Shown here in pieces: positions 1 through 8,522 of a stretch of 64,000 nt of DNA. The stretch spans positions 1 through 64,000 of the forward strand of contig NZ_BONZ01000049.1 in NCBI RefSeq assembly GCF_016862975.1. Direction: 5' to 3'. Numbering within the stretch: the first letter of the stretch is position 1; each line of letters starts with the position of its first letter. Below the pieces are notes generated by a model. That model was given only the letters and a program-made list of their open reading frames with translations, made no database searches and was not told the DNA's origin. The position numbers were made by a program, and so were the translations under genes. This DNA comes from Rugosimonospora africana. GTDB taxonomy: Bacteria > Actinomycetota > Actinomycetes > Mycobacteriales > Micromonosporaceae.

Positions 1-4
1 GGTT

Positions 5-169
5 AGAGCCTGTTGACAGACCCAGCTGACCGGCTGCGCCGCGCCCGGACGGCGACCGGCGGCGTTGTCGGCTCGCCCGGATACAACACCGGTATCCGGG
101 CAAACCTCCGCCTTGCCGGACGCAGCCTGGCACACGGCTCGCTCGGCCAGAGGTCTGCCAACAGGCTCT
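5..169. repeat. 165-bp nested inverted-repeat element (MITE-like or structured)
   Basis: AGAGCCTGTTGACAGAC at 5-21 is matched in inverted orientation at 153-169 with one mismatch. Inside lie GGCTGCG (32-38) with CGCAGCC (121-127), and a perfect 10-bp stem GCCCGGATAC (75-84) with GTATCCGGGC (92-101) around a 7-nt loop. The nested arrangement resembles a non-autonomous miniature transposon or a folded element. An open frame runs through it into the next gene, but no start or ribosome site supports translation. No clear target duplication is visible. The rest of 1-291 holds nothing else I recognise. Confidence 0.45.
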
Positions 170-291
170 CAGTGATCGCAACATCACCGCCCACATGTGC
201 GCAGCACCACCCCGGCATCGTGGCCTTGTCAGCGCGACAGGCACCGGGCGCTCAACCGAGTCGCACGGTTTCGAAGTTCGAGGAGGACGTC

Positions 292-729
292 ATGCGCTCT
301 CAACAAGGACAACCCGGCAAGGGACGGAGGGTCGGGCGAGCGGCGGCACTCGTCAGCGCGGTCGTGGCCGCGATCTCGCTCGGCGTGGCTAGCCCGGCGC
401 TGGCCGATACGTACAGGGTCTCGACGACGGGTGCCGGAGCGGTCCTGTCGATCTTCACCTACTCGTCCAACCTGAAGCTCTGTGACACCGTGGCGGACGG
501 TAAGCGTGCGATGGCGGATGTGAGCATCTGGGGCTCCAACGGGCAGTTGCTTGACTACTACGAGCTTGTAGACGCCAACGGCGCCAACGGGCAGGCCGAT
601 GCCGACTGCGATGTGGTTCGGAGGGAACGGCTCTTCCAAACCGGCGACACCATCAACTACAAGGTGTGGATCCAGGACGGCACCGGTGGCCCGATCGAAC
701 GCGCCCACACCGACGAGATCGACCTGTGA
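292..729 (+). CDS. small secreted protein of unknown function
   Basis: A 145-aa protein. The ATG at 292 follows AGGAGG closely, so the longer upstream frame is not used. It has a basic N-terminus, a hydrophobic stretch and an AxA-type signal peptidase site (SPALADTY, cleavage near residue 38), so it should be exported. The mature part of about 105 residues has two cysteines that could form a disulfide and aspartate-rich loops, and looks like a small beta-rich domain. I do not recognise a family. It stands alone and is closed by a very strong hairpin 24 nt downstream. Confidence 0.75.
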   Translation: MRSQQGQPGKGRRVGRAAALVSAVVAAISLGVASPALADTYRVSTTGAGAVLSIFTYSSNLKLCDTVADGKRAMADVSIWGSNGQLLDYYELVDANGANGQADADCDVVRRERLFQTGDTINYKVWIQDGTGGPIERAHTDEIDL

Positions 730-752
730 CCTGACTCGACGAGCACGGGGGG

Positions 753-813
753 GGACCCTCCGGCCCGGACCGTCCGGCTCGTTCGAGCGGGACCGGTCCG
801 GGCCGGAGGGTCC
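753..813. terminator. very strong hairpin downstream of the secreted-protein gene
   Basis: A perfect 19-bp inverted repeat (753-771 with 795-813, core CCTCCGGCCCGGACC) encloses a further small stem, GCTCG-TT-CGAGC (777-788). It begins 24 nt after the stop codon at 729. There is no T-tract, as is common for actinomycete terminators. Confidence 0.7.
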
Positions 814-933
814 GGTCACGACCGGATCGGAGAGCAAGACCGGGAGGGATCACCGAAGCGCCGGCCGCGAAGCGCGAAGATCGCCACGGGCTTAGCCTTA
901 TAAGTCGCACAGTCCGATGGCATGGGGGAGTGA

Positions 934-1713
934 ATGGTGCGGTTCGCCGAGACGAGCGACGGCGTGCGGCTGGCCTACGAGTCCGCCGGTACCGGGCGGC
1001 CTGGCATGCTGCTGGTGCACGGCTGGTGCTGCGACCACACGTACCTCGCACCGCAACTGACCCACTTCGCCCCGCGGTACGCGGTGGTGGCGCCCGACCT
1101 GCGGGGCCACGGCGACAGCGATCGTCCCGAGCCGCGGCTGGGCACCTACGACATCGAGACGCTGGCCGACGACGTGCTCGTGGTCGCCGAGGAGGCTGGC
1201 CTGGAGCGCCCGTTGATCGTCGGGCACAGCCTGGGCGCGCTGGTCGCGCTCGCGTGCGCGGCCCGGCCGGGGGCGGTACGCGCGGCCGTGATGATCGAAC
1301 CGGCGCCGATGTTTCCCGGGCGGCACAAGGAGCACCTGCAGCGTTCCGTGCCGGACGTCGCCGAGGACCACGACGGTTCGTGGCGCCGGGACTTCGCCGC
1401 CGGCCTCCTGAAGTCGACCGACACGGTGCGCCGGGCGGAGACCATGGCCACCATGGCCGCGGTACCGCCGCCGATCGCCTCGGCGGTGCTGCACAGCTTC
1501 GCCCGCTTCGACGGCGGCGGCCCGCTGGAGCGCGCCGAGGTGCCGCTGCTGGCGATCACCGCCGGGTCGGGCGAGCGCGAGCTGCGCGAGCATCGGGCGG
1601 TGACAGTCGGCCGCACCGTCGGCGCCGGACACTTCCCTCAGCTGGAGGTGCCGGAGCAGGTCAACGCCATGATCGACCGGTTCCTCGCGATCAACGGATT
1701 CGGCGCTCCCTGA
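934..1713 (+). CDS. alpha/beta hydrolase
   Basis: A 259-aa alpha/beta-hydrolase-fold enzyme. The oxyanion strand LLVHGW lies near residue 27, the nucleophile elbow GHSLG puts the serine at 99, and the catalytic histidine is in GAGHFP (H233). DLRGHGDSD near residue 55 is typical of the esterase / haloperoxidase-like branch. The catalytic acid is not obvious in the strand-6 region (LLAITAGSGERE), where an aspartate is usual. Start ATG at 934 has a GGGGGAG ribosome site. The substrate is unknown, and the gene is not in an operon. Confidence 0.85.
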   Translation: MVRFAETSDGVRLAYESAGTGRPGMLLVHGWCCDHTYLAPQLTHFAPRYAVVAPDLRGHGDSDRPEPRLGTYDIETLADDVLVVAEEAGLERPLIVGHSLGALVALACAARPGAVRAAVMIEPAPMFPGRHKEHLQRSVPDVAEDHDGSWRRDFAAGLLKSTDTVRRAETMATMAAVPPPIASAVLHSFARFDGGGPLERAEVPLLAITAGSGERELREHRAVTVGRTVGAGHFPQLEVPEQVNAMIDRFLAINGFGAP

Positions 1714-1830
1714 TCGCGGGGCCGGGGGAGCCACCGGCCATCGCCGCGAGGTGGCCGCTGACCGAGCCGGCCCCGACCGCGAGCCGGCGATCGCGTCGAC
1801 TCGAGGCTCCGCCCGATTTATCCTTAATGG

Positions 1831-2598
1831 GTGGTGGCAGCGTGGCGTATCCGCCGGATCCTGCCGGCCGTCGTGGCGCTCGCCGCCGTGGCCGTGGTCG
1901 GGTGCTCCGGCGATGCCCAACCGCCGGTCCGGCCGTCCGTGGCCATCGGCGCGAGCCCGGGTGCGTCCGGTACCCCGACCTCGACCGCGGTACCGACCGG
2001 CCCGCTTCCCTCGTCGGCTCCCGGCGCGACACCCTCCTTCATCGCCACGGTGGCCACGCTCACCGCCGCCGATGTTCCGCACACCTGGCACAGCGGCTGC
2101 CCGGTGGCCCCGGCCGACCTGCGGCTGATGCACCTGAGCTTCTGGGGCTTCGACAAGCGGCCGCACATCGGCACCATGGTCGTCAACGCCTCGGTGACCG
2201 GCGACGTCATGAAGATCTTCAGCGTCCTGTACCAGCAGCAGTTCCCGATCCGACGGATGCAGCCGGAGGACGCCTTCAACGGCAGCGACGCGGACTCGAT
2301 GGCGGCGGACAACACGTCGGGCTTCAACTGCCCGGCGGGCTCGAGCGGGGCGGGGCACTCGTCAGAGCACGCCCTGGGGAAGGCCATCGACGTCAACCCG
2401 GTGGAGAACCCGGACGCGTCGGGAAAGAACCCCATGCCTCCGGCCGGGAAGGACTTCCTGAACCGCTCCGACCTGCGCCCGGGGATGGCGGTGCCAAACG
2501 GAGTGCTGGTCAAGGCGTTCACGGCGGCCGGCTGGGTCTGGAGCGGACCGTCCGCGTCCGGGCCGAACTACCAGCACTTCAGCACGAACGGCAGGTGA
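1831..2598 (+). CDS. lipoprotein with M15-type D-Ala-D-Ala carboxypeptidase-like domain
   Basis: A 255-aa protein from GTG at 1831. A lipobox (VVGCSGD, cysteine near residue 25) is followed by a Ser/Pro/Thr-rich spacer, so it should be tethered outside the membrane. The catalytic part carries SEHALGKAID, matching the SxHxxGxAxD zinc motif of peptidase family M15, and a C-terminal QHFS histidine that would be the third ligand. Such proteins trim peptidoglycan peptides. A GC-rich tandem repeat lies between it and the convergent alkB-like gene. Confidence 0.75.
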   Translation: MVAAWRIRRILPAVVALAAVAVVGCSGDAQPPVRPSVAIGASPGASGTPTSTAVPTGPLPSSAPGATPSFIATVATLTAADVPHTWHSGCPVAPADLRLMHLSFWGFDKRPHIGTMVVNASVTGDVMKIFSVLYQQQFPIRRMQPEDAFNGSDADSMAADNTSGFNCPAGSSGAGHSSEHALGKAIDVNPVENPDASGKNPMPPAGKDFLNRSDLRPGMAVPNGVLVKAFTAAGWVWSGPSASGPNYQHFSTNGR

Positions 2599-2642
2599 GC
2601 CCGGCGGGTCCTCGCGCCCTCGGCGGCACCCCGCGCCCCAAG

Positions 2643-2732
2643 TCGCGGCGCGCCCCGAGTCTCGGCCGCGCCCCGCAGCTCGGCCGCGCCCCGCAGCTCG
2701 GCCGCGCCCCGCAGCTCGGCCGCGCCCCGCGG
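2643..2732. repeat. GC-rich 18-bp tandem repeat between convergent genes
   Basis: The unit CTCGGCCGCGCCCCGCAG occurs three times perfectly (2661-2714), once with one change (2715-2732), and is preceded by a degenerate copy (2643-2660). It fills the convergent gap between the M15 lipoprotein and the AlkB gene. It could act as a terminator or a variable-length tract. Confidence 0.75.
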
Positions 2733-2740
2733 CTGGCGCC

Positions 2741-3373
2741 TCAGCGCACGCCGCGCGGCCTGAACTGGATGCTGATCCGGGCGCCGGCCGGCCGGGCGGT
2801 CTTCGGGACCGCGTGCTCCCAGGTGCGCTGGCAACTGCCGCCCATCACGATCAGGTCGCCGTGGCCGAGATCGTGCCGCAGCGTCGGCCCGCCGCCGCAC
2901 CGGGGTCGCAGCAGCAGCGCCCGGGGAGCGCCGATCGACACGATCGCGACCATGGTGTCCTGGAACGAGCCCCGACCGATCGTGTCGCCGTGCCAGGCGA
3001 CGCTGTCGCGACCGTCGCGGTACAGGCACAGCCCGGCGGTGCGGAACCGCTCGCCCAACTCGGCGCCGTAGTGCTCGTCGAGCGCGTCGCGGGCCGCGTC
3101 GAGCGCGGGGTGCGGCAGCGGCTGGTCCTCGCCGTAGAAGCTGAGCAGGCGGGGGACGTCGACAACCCGCTCATACATCTGCCGCCGCTCGGCGTGCCAG
3201 GGCACCCCGGTCACCAACTCCTCGAACAGGGCGTCGGCGCCGAGCATCCAGCCGGGCCGCACGTCGATCCAGGCGCCGTGGCACAGCGTGGTGCGCCTCA
3301 CGGTGCCGCCCAACGCGTCCGGTCGGACGTCTTCGGCCAGGTCGAGCAGTGAGGCTTGGAATGCGGCCGTCAT
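2741..3373 (-). CDS. alkB: AlkB-family 2-oxoglutarate/Fe(II)-dependent dioxygenase
   Basis: A 210-aa protein of the DNA/RNA dealkylation-repair family. The iron-binding HxD lies in WHGDTIG, the distal histidine in WEHAVPK, and the 2-oxoglutarate arginine in RISIQFRPR near the C-terminus. PWHAERRQMY and LSFYGEDQPLPHP in the N-terminal half are typical of the nucleotide-recognition lid of actinobacterial AlkB proteins. Its role is oxidative removal of alkyl groups from bases such as 1-methyladenine and 3-methylcytosine. It is monocistronic; no ada gene is nearby. Confidence 0.88.
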   Translation of the reverse strand: MTAAFQASLLDLAEDVRPDALGGTVRRTTLCHGAWIDVRPGWMLGADALFEELVTGVPWHAERRQMYERVVDVPRLLSFYGEDQPLPHPALDAARDALDEHYGAELGERFRTAGLCLYRDGRDSVAWHGDTIGRGSFQDTMVAIVSIGAPRALLLRPRCGGGPTLRHDLGHGDLIVMGGSCQRTWEHAVPKTARPAGARISIQFRPRGVR

Positions 3374-3449
3374 GCCGACAGCCTAGCTCATCGTTCGGAC
3401 AGGCGTTCGATTGCCGCGCCGTCGTCGCAGCTCACCCCGGGGTTCATGA

Positions 3450-3950
3450 TCAATCGGCGGGATCGGCTCCGGCGTCATCCCGCGGCCGGAACGCCACCGC
3501 GTGAACCGATTCGGCGACGGCCGGCCAGCGCGGGTCGGTGGGTTCGGTGGGGAATCCCAGGATCGGCGCGATGTGCTTCCAGGCGCGCGGGTGCCGGTCG
3601 CGGTAGGCCAGCAGGATGCGGCTGGTCTCCGCGCCGCCGGGGAACCGCTGTTCGGGCCGTACCCAGCGGTGTGCGCCGAGGCGCACCTCCAGGGCCGGGG
3701 CGGCGCGCAGGTTCTGGTACCAGTCGGGGTTGCGGCCCCACGCGGCGACCACCACCACCTCGCGGCGGCCCGGGTCGTACCCGACGACCTCGGCCACGGT
3801 CTCGCGCCGGAGCCCGGTGCGGCGGCCCTGATGCGCGATGTACAGAAGCCGGTGCCCGGCCAGGATGCCCAGCCCGGTGCGGTACAGCAGGATCGGCGCC
3901 CGCAGCGCGATCCGCAGCGGGCCGGTCGGCCGGCGGTCGGTGACAGCCAT
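3450..3950 (-). CDS. F420-dependent nitroreductase-family (DDN-like) oxidoreductase
   Basis: A 166-aa member of the deazaflavin (F420H2)-dependent quinone/nitro-reductase family. Visible features are the N-terminal helix (APILLYRTGLGILAGHR), the strand LLYIAHQGRRTGLRRETV that binds the F420 phosphate side, VVVAAWGRNPDWYQNL, and the family-typical stretch ALEVRLGAHRW. Length matches the family. Relatives reduce quinones or nitroaromatics with F420H2. It stands alone, and the physiological substrate cannot be read from context. Confidence 0.85.
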   Translation of the reverse strand: MAVTDRRPTGPLRIALRAPILLYRTGLGILAGHRLLYIAHQGRRTGLRRETVAEVVGYDPGRREVVVVAAWGRNPDWYQNLRAAPALEVRLGAHRWVRPEQRFPGGAETSRILLAYRDRHPRAWKHIAPILGFPTEPTDPRWPAVAESVHAVAFRPRDDAGADPAD

Positions 3951-4129
3951 GACTACTTGAATACCAGTCCTTGGCCGGTCGCGCAGGCCGGGTTATGGTC
4001 GGCTCGGCGTTCGGGACGCCCCCGGTCCGCGGGAAGGGCACAGCCCACCCGGCCGCACCACCTTTGCCCGGCCATGTCCTCCTTTCGGCCTGACAACGCG
4101 GACATCAGGCAGCACGAGAGGAGGCCGCC

Positions 4130-5659
4130 ATGCCGGCCGTGTCACTGTCCGACAATCCCCACCTCGGGTACCTGCGCAACCGGGCCCGGGAACTCCAGCG
4201 CGGGGTGCGCCGGGGCGATCCCGACGCCCTGCGCCGGCTCGCCGACCAGCGCGTCGACGTTCCGGGCGAGCCGACCGCCTTCCCGCTGTCCGGCGCGCAG
4301 CTGACCGTCGCCCGCGAGTGCGGCTTCGCCAGCTGGCCGAGGCTGCGGCGGTACCTCGACGTCGTGGCGCAGTACCGGTGGGACGCGGCGCCGGAGCCCG
4401 CCGGTGCCGGCGACGTGGCCGGCGAATTCTGCCGGCTGGCGTGCCTGACATACGCGAACGACGGTCCGGTGCGCTGGCAGCGGGCACGCGACCTGCTCGC
4501 CGAGCACCCGACCGTGACCCGGGACAGCGTCTGGGCCGCCGCCGCGGCGGTGGACGTCGCCGCCGTACGGGCTCAGCTGGCAGCCGAACCGGCGCTGGCC
4601 CGGCGGCGGGGCGGCCCGTACCAGTGGCGGCCGCTGTTCTACCTGGCGTACTCGCGCCTCGACCCGGCCGTACCGGTGGGCGCCGTCCTGGAGATCGCGC
4701 GGCTGCTGCTGGACAACGGCGCCGACCCGGACGAGGGGTACCTGTGGAACGGGCTGCCCACCCCGTTCACGCTGCTGACCGGTGCCTTCGGCGAGGGTGA
4801 GCAGGGACCCGAACGCCAGCCCCGCCACCCGCACAGCCTCGCGCTGGCACGGCTGCTGCTCGACGCGGGCGCGAACCCGAGCGACGGGCAGACGCTCTAC
4901 AACCGGATGTTCCGCCCGGACGACGACCATCTGGCGCTGCTGTTCGAGTACGGACTGGGCGTCGGCGACGGCGGGGTGTGGAAGCGCCGGCTGGGCGAGG
5001 CGCTGGAGTCGCCTGCCGACATGATGCGCGGCCAGCTCGCCTGGGCCATCGATCACGACTTTCTCGACCGGGTACGGCTGCTCGTCCGGCACGGCGTCGA
5101 CATCGTCTCGCCGCTTGACGACGGGCGGACCCCGGCCGCACGCGCCGCGTGGAGCGCGCGCCGGGCCATCGTCGAGTTCCTGGTCGCGCACGGCGCCCCG
5201 GCGCCCGATCCGGATCCGGTCGACGACCTCATCGGCGCCGCGATGGCGGCCGACCGCCCGGCGGTACGCAGGTTGGTCGACGCGTACCCCGAGGTGGCCG
5301 AGCAGGCCCGGCAGCGGCGTCCGGGACTGCTGGTCTGGGCCGCGGCGGACGGTCGCCGGGAGGCCGTCGCGCTGATCGCCGAGCTGGGCTTCGACGTCAA
5401 CGCGCTCGGTCGCGGCGACACCCCGGGGGAGACGCCGTGGAACACCGCCCTGCACGAGGCCGCCGCGTCGGGAGACCTCGACCTGGCCCGGGCGCTGCTG
5501 GCCCTCGGCGCCGACCCGGACATCACGGACGCCCGCTTCGCGGGAACCCCGTTGGGCTGGGCGCGGCACTTCGAGCGGCAGGCCATGGTCGAGCTTCTCG
5601 AACCGGTCACCACCGAGCCGCCGCCGGGCGATGACGGTTCCACTGGGAGTACCCCCTGA
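4130..5659 (+). CDS. ankyrin-repeat protein
   Basis: A 509-aa soluble protein from ATG 4130 (ribosome site GAGGAGG). After an N-terminal helical part (LGYLRNRARELQRGVRRGDPD) it carries several ankyrin-type repeats. The clearest are ARLLLDNGADPDEG, ARLLLDAGANPSDG, VRLLVRHGVDIVSPLDDGRTP, VEFLVAHGAPAP, and a C-terminal pair with ALHEAAASGDLDLARALLALGADPD (shown split: ALHEAAASGD, LDLARALLALGADPD). No enzymatic domain is visible, so a protein-interaction role is inferred. No partner gene is adjacent. Confidence 0.85.
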   Translation: MPAVSLSDNPHLGYLRNRARELQRGVRRGDPDALRRLADQRVDVPGEPTAFPLSGAQLTVARECGFASWPRLRRYLDVVAQYRWDAAPEPAGAGDVAGEFCRLACLTYANDGPVRWQRARDLLAEHPTVTRDSVWAAAAAVDVAAVRAQLAAEPALARRRGGPYQWRPLFYLAYSRLDPAVPVGAVLEIARLLLDNGADPDEGYLWNGLPTPFTLLTGAFGEGEQGPERQPRHPHSLALARLLLDAGANPSDGQTLYNRMFRPDDDHLALLFEYGLGVGDGGVWKRRLGEALESPADMMRGQLAWAIDHDFLDRVRLLVRHGVDIVSPLDDGRTPAARAAWSARRAIVEFLVAHGAPAPDPDPVDDLIGAAMAADRPAVRRLVDAYPEVAEQARQRRPGLLVWAAADGRREAVALIAELGFDVNALGRGDTPGETPWNTALHEAAASGDLDLARALLALGADPDITDARFAGTPLGWARHFERQAMVELLEPVTTEPPPGDDGSTGSTP

Positions 5660-5805
5660 ATGTCCACCCGCGCGACCACCGGCGACGGTGACCGGCCCGG
5701 CGCGCCGGCAAGAACTCAGCTGACGTAGCGGCGGCCGGCCTCACATCTGCGGTGGCCGCGCCGTCGTACTAGGAGAAGCCACACCGTTTGGAAGGATGGG
5801 TAGCG

Positions 5806-6246
5806 ATGCCCACGCAACGCGAGGAAGACGCAGCGACGATCAGGCGCCAGATCGACGAGATTGTCGAAGGAATCGGGGCCAAGGATCTCGAATGCCTGAA
5901 GCGGATATACGCGACGGACGTCGTGTCTTTCGATGTCGAGCCGCCGCTGCAGCACGTAGGGGTAGAGGCGAAGTTGAAGAACTGGGCGAAGGTGTTCGAG
6001 TTCTTCCAGGATGTGAAGTACGAGCTTCGGGACCTGACCCTCACCGTGGGCGATGACGTGGCATTCGCGCACGGCTTCGGCCGGCTCAGCGGCACGCTGA
6101 ACAACGGGACGGCGACGAACGGGATGTGGGTCCGGGGCACCTTCTGCTTCCGCAAGCTCGACGGCAACTGGTTGATCGCGCACGATCAGGCTTCCGTGCC
6201 GTTCGATATCACAACCGGCAAGGGAGTAGCCGACCTCGAGCCCTGA
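5806..6246 (+). CDS. NTF2-like / SnoaL-type protein
   Basis: A 146-aa cone-shaped NTF2-fold protein (RRQIDEIVEGIGAKDLECLK, YATDVVSFDV, then the beta-sheet half ending WLIAHDQASVPFD). This is the pattern of SnoaL-like ketosteroid-isomerase relatives (DUF4440/SnoaL_3). The ATG at 5806 is preferred to a TTG at 5788 because GGATGGG precedes it. These proteins range from hydrolases and isomerases to ligand-binding subunits; no catalytic assignment is possible. No operon partner. Confidence 0.8.
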   Translation: MPTQREEDAATIRRQIDEIVEGIGAKDLECLKRIYATDVVSFDVEPPLQHVGVEAKLKNWAKVFEFFQDVKYELRDLTLTVGDDVAFAHGFGRLSGTLNNGTATNGMWVRGTFCFRKLDGNWLIAHDQASVPFDITTGKGVADLEP

Positions 6247-6318
6247 CGAGTCGGCGGCGGCGCCCCGAGCCATGGCGGCGGGGCGCCGTCGTACTCGTGG
6301 GTGATTCGAGCGCCGGGC

Positions 6319-6849
6319 TTACGACGCGAGGTACGCGCGGGTGGACCGCCCGAGGAGCAGCGTGACACAGGTCACCGCGAGGGCGAGTGACGCGACGTCG
6401 ACCGCGACCGAGGCCACGCCGATGTCCAGTGTGCCGGCCCCCTGCAGTCCGCGTTGGCCGGACAGCGCGTTGGCAGCGGACGCGAAGGCGGCGAAGAGGA
6501 ACCCGACCACCACGGAGGCACCGTCGTACAGGGCCGCCAATCCGTGCGCCGCCGCGGCCCCGGCCATCCCGATCACGACCGCGACACGTGCTGCGTGGCG
6601 GCACCGGCGGACGCGGAGGATGAGCATGGCACCGGCCCCGAGAAGCGCCAACGCCTTGCCCGACTCCCCGATACGGCTCAGGGTCTCCACGGACACGCCC
6701 TCGATCCGGCTGTGCGCGCCGGGTCCGGGCTGGCCGAAACGCCTCGAGAACTCCCAATGCAGCAACCAACTGGCGATGGTGAGGGCCGCCAGGATGATGG
6801 CGATGGCGGCGGCGCTGTTGACAGCGGGCGGCCGAGACGATGGCTGCAC
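6319..6849 (-). CDS. small integral membrane protein, unknown
   Basis: A protein of about 176 aa from GTG 6849 (an in-frame TTG at 6855 is the alternative). It has an N-terminal transmembrane helix (AAAIAIILAALTIASWLL), an extracytoplasmic loop, and three further hydrophobic segments (ALALLGAGAMLIL; VAVVIGMAGAAAAHGLAAL / VVVGFLFAAFASAA; VDVASLALAVTCVTLLL). I do not recognise a family. Confidence 0.6.
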   Translation of the reverse strand: MQPSSRPPAVNSAAAIAIILAALTIASWLLHWEFSRRFGQPGPGAHSRIEGVSVETLSRIGESGKALALLGAGAMLILRVRRCRHAARVAVVIGMAGAAAAHGLAALYDGASVVVGFLFAAFASAANALSGQRGLQGAGTLDIGVASVAVDVASLALAVTCVTLLLGRSTRAYLAS

Positions 6850-7038
6850 CGGCAAGTTCTACCAGATTTGATCCGCGCCGTTTGCCCGTGCCGGGGTGCT
6901 ATGTCGCGGTCGTACACAGCGCCTCGTCACGGCGGCGCGGGCCGACGGTGGGCGGTTGCGGGCGGCTTGGTAGGTTCCGACGCGCCGTACGCATGCGGAG
7001 CGGTCTGTGTGCGCGAGAGATCCGGCCTTGGGGTGCGC

Positions 7039-8412
7039 ATGCGGGCGTCTGGCAGAGGCAACGAGGCCAACAGCGGTGCGCGGCGGCGCAAAGGGTTCGG
7101 CGCGCTCGTGGCGGGGCTTTCGTGGTGGCAGGCCGTGCTGGTCGTGGCGCCGCTGCCGCTGCTCGGCATCGGCGGCGCGGTCGGCGGCTTCCTCGGTGGC
7201 ACGGCGGCGGCGGCGAACGCGACGTTGGCCCGGCGCAAACAATTCGGTGCGGGGATCACCGCGCTGGCGATGAGCACCGTCAGCCTCTTCGCGTACGGCG
7301 TGTACTTCCTTGTCGCCGGCGCGATCCAGTCGGCGATCACCTCGTCTCAGCAGCCTTCGGCACCTCTCGGCGGCCCGATTGCCACGGCCAGTGCCCCCAC
7401 GCCCTACCGAACGCCGCAACTCATCCAGCCGTTCAAACCCGTACCGGCAGGCGTCATCGCGAACCAGCCGAGCGTCATCAGCGCCACCGGAGCGGCACTG
7501 ACCTGGCCCGCGTACGTCAACACCACCGGCGACGCCCAATACGATGTGGCCACGTACGAGGTGTATCGCAACACGCTCGACCACAACCTTTCGCAGTCGC
7601 CGGGCACCCTGGTCGGCTCCGTTCGCGGCGAACAGACCAGCTTCGTCGACACCAGCGCACCCGCCCGGACCGGCCCACACGACGGCATCTACAACTACCT
7701 GATCGGTGTGCGCACCAGAGCGGGAAGATTCATCCAGGGCACGCCCCTGCTGGTGCAGTTGCCCATGCCGGGCGAAACGGAGCTCGCGGTCCCGGCAACC
7801 GCGGCCGATACGATTGCCTCCGGCCAGCCGAACGCCATCGCGAACACGGTCCTGTCTCAAGGCTCCTCGAAACTCCTCGAAATCGGCCCCGACGAGGACC
7901 TCGGTCTCGGCAATACCCGCCTGGTGTTCGACTTCGGCCCGCTCGCCGCGCTGCCCAGTGACGCGGCCCTGGTCGAGGCGCACCTGAGCCTGTGGCGCAC
8001 CACCGGCGGGAACTATCCAGATCAGTACACGTTGTACACACTGAAACGTTCGTTCACCGGCTCCCAAGTGACCTGGAACAGGGCGTCGACCGGCACCGCA
8101 TGGACCCACCCGGGAGGCGACTACACGGCCCCCACCGGACGCGTGCTGCAGGCGATCGATCCGAGCATCCAGCGCAGCGACTTCGACGCGACGGGAGCCG
8201 TGCGCGGCTGGATCAGCAACCCGAGTTCCGAGCACGGGCTCCTGCTCAAGGCAGACACGGAGTCGGTGGAAACAGCCCCACTGCTCGACGGGTTCTACGT
8301 GCCCATCGGCGGCTCGTACCCGCCGTACCCGGCGTGGGAGTGCCCACAGCTGTACATCACCTACACGGGCGCCGCGCCGACCCTGGCGGCGATAGCGTCG
8401 GCGACTCCGTGA
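7039..8412 (+). CDS. membrane-anchored DNRLRE-domain protein
   Basis: About 457 aa from ATG 7039 (GTG 7033 also possible; the open frame upstream has no ribosome site). Two hydrophobic segments (WWQAVLVVAPLPLLGIGGAV and GITALAMSTVSLFAYGVYFL) are followed by a fibronectin-like stretch (ALTWPAYVNTTGDAQYDVATYEVYR) and a C-terminal DNRLRE domain, a beta-sandwich common in secreted and RHS-associated proteins (LVFDFGPLAALP, LSLWRTTGGN, VRGWISNPSSEHGLLLK). It is probably cell-surface. A perfect terminator follows. Function unknown. Confidence 0.72.
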   Translation: MRASGRGNEANSGARRRKGFGALVAGLSWWQAVLVVAPLPLLGIGGAVGGFLGGTAAAANATLARRKQFGAGITALAMSTVSLFAYGVYFLVAGAIQSAITSSQQPSAPLGGPIATASAPTPYRTPQLIQPFKPVPAGVIANQPSVISATGAALTWPAYVNTTGDAQYDVATYEVYRNTLDHNLSQSPGTLVGSVRGEQTSFVDTSAPARTGPHDGIYNYLIGVRTRAGRFIQGTPLLVQLPMPGETELAVPATAADTIASGQPNAIANTVLSQGSSKLLEIGPDEDLGLGNTRLVFDFGPLAALPSDAALVEAHLSLWRTTGGNYPDQYTLYTLKRSFTGSQVTWNRASTGTAWTHPGGDYTAPTGRVLQAIDPSIQRSDFDATGAVRGWISNPSSEHGLLLKADTESVETAPLLDGFYVPIGGSYPPYPAWECPQLYITYTGAAPTLAAIASATP

Positions 8413-8456
8413 ACGACGCTGGGGTGGTCGGCAACGACGGCCCAGGGACCGTCCAG

Positions 8457-8504
8457 CTCGGGGCGGGCCGGCTGAGATGGCTTTCTCAACCGGCCTGCCC
8501 CGAG
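8457..8504. terminator. bidirectional terminator
   Basis: A roughly 20-bp stem-loop: CTCGGGGC (8457-8464) with GCCCCGAG (8497-8504), a G-T wobble, GGCCGG with CCGGCC, one mismatch, TGAGA with TCTCA, and a 6-nt loop. It lies between the convergent DNRLRE and rhamnogalacturonan lyase genes and should serve both. Confidence 0.85.
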
Positions 8505-8522
8505 GGTCGTCAGGTCAAACCG

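Noticed and set aside
2643-2732. Possible CRISPR-like or phage attachment repeat
   Set aside because: Contiguous 18-bp units with no spacers and no cas genes nearby.
930-3071. 713-codon plus-strand frame spanning three genes
   Set aside because: It crosses the alpha/beta hydrolase, the M15 lipoprotein and the antisense of AlkB, all of which have clear motifs in other frames.
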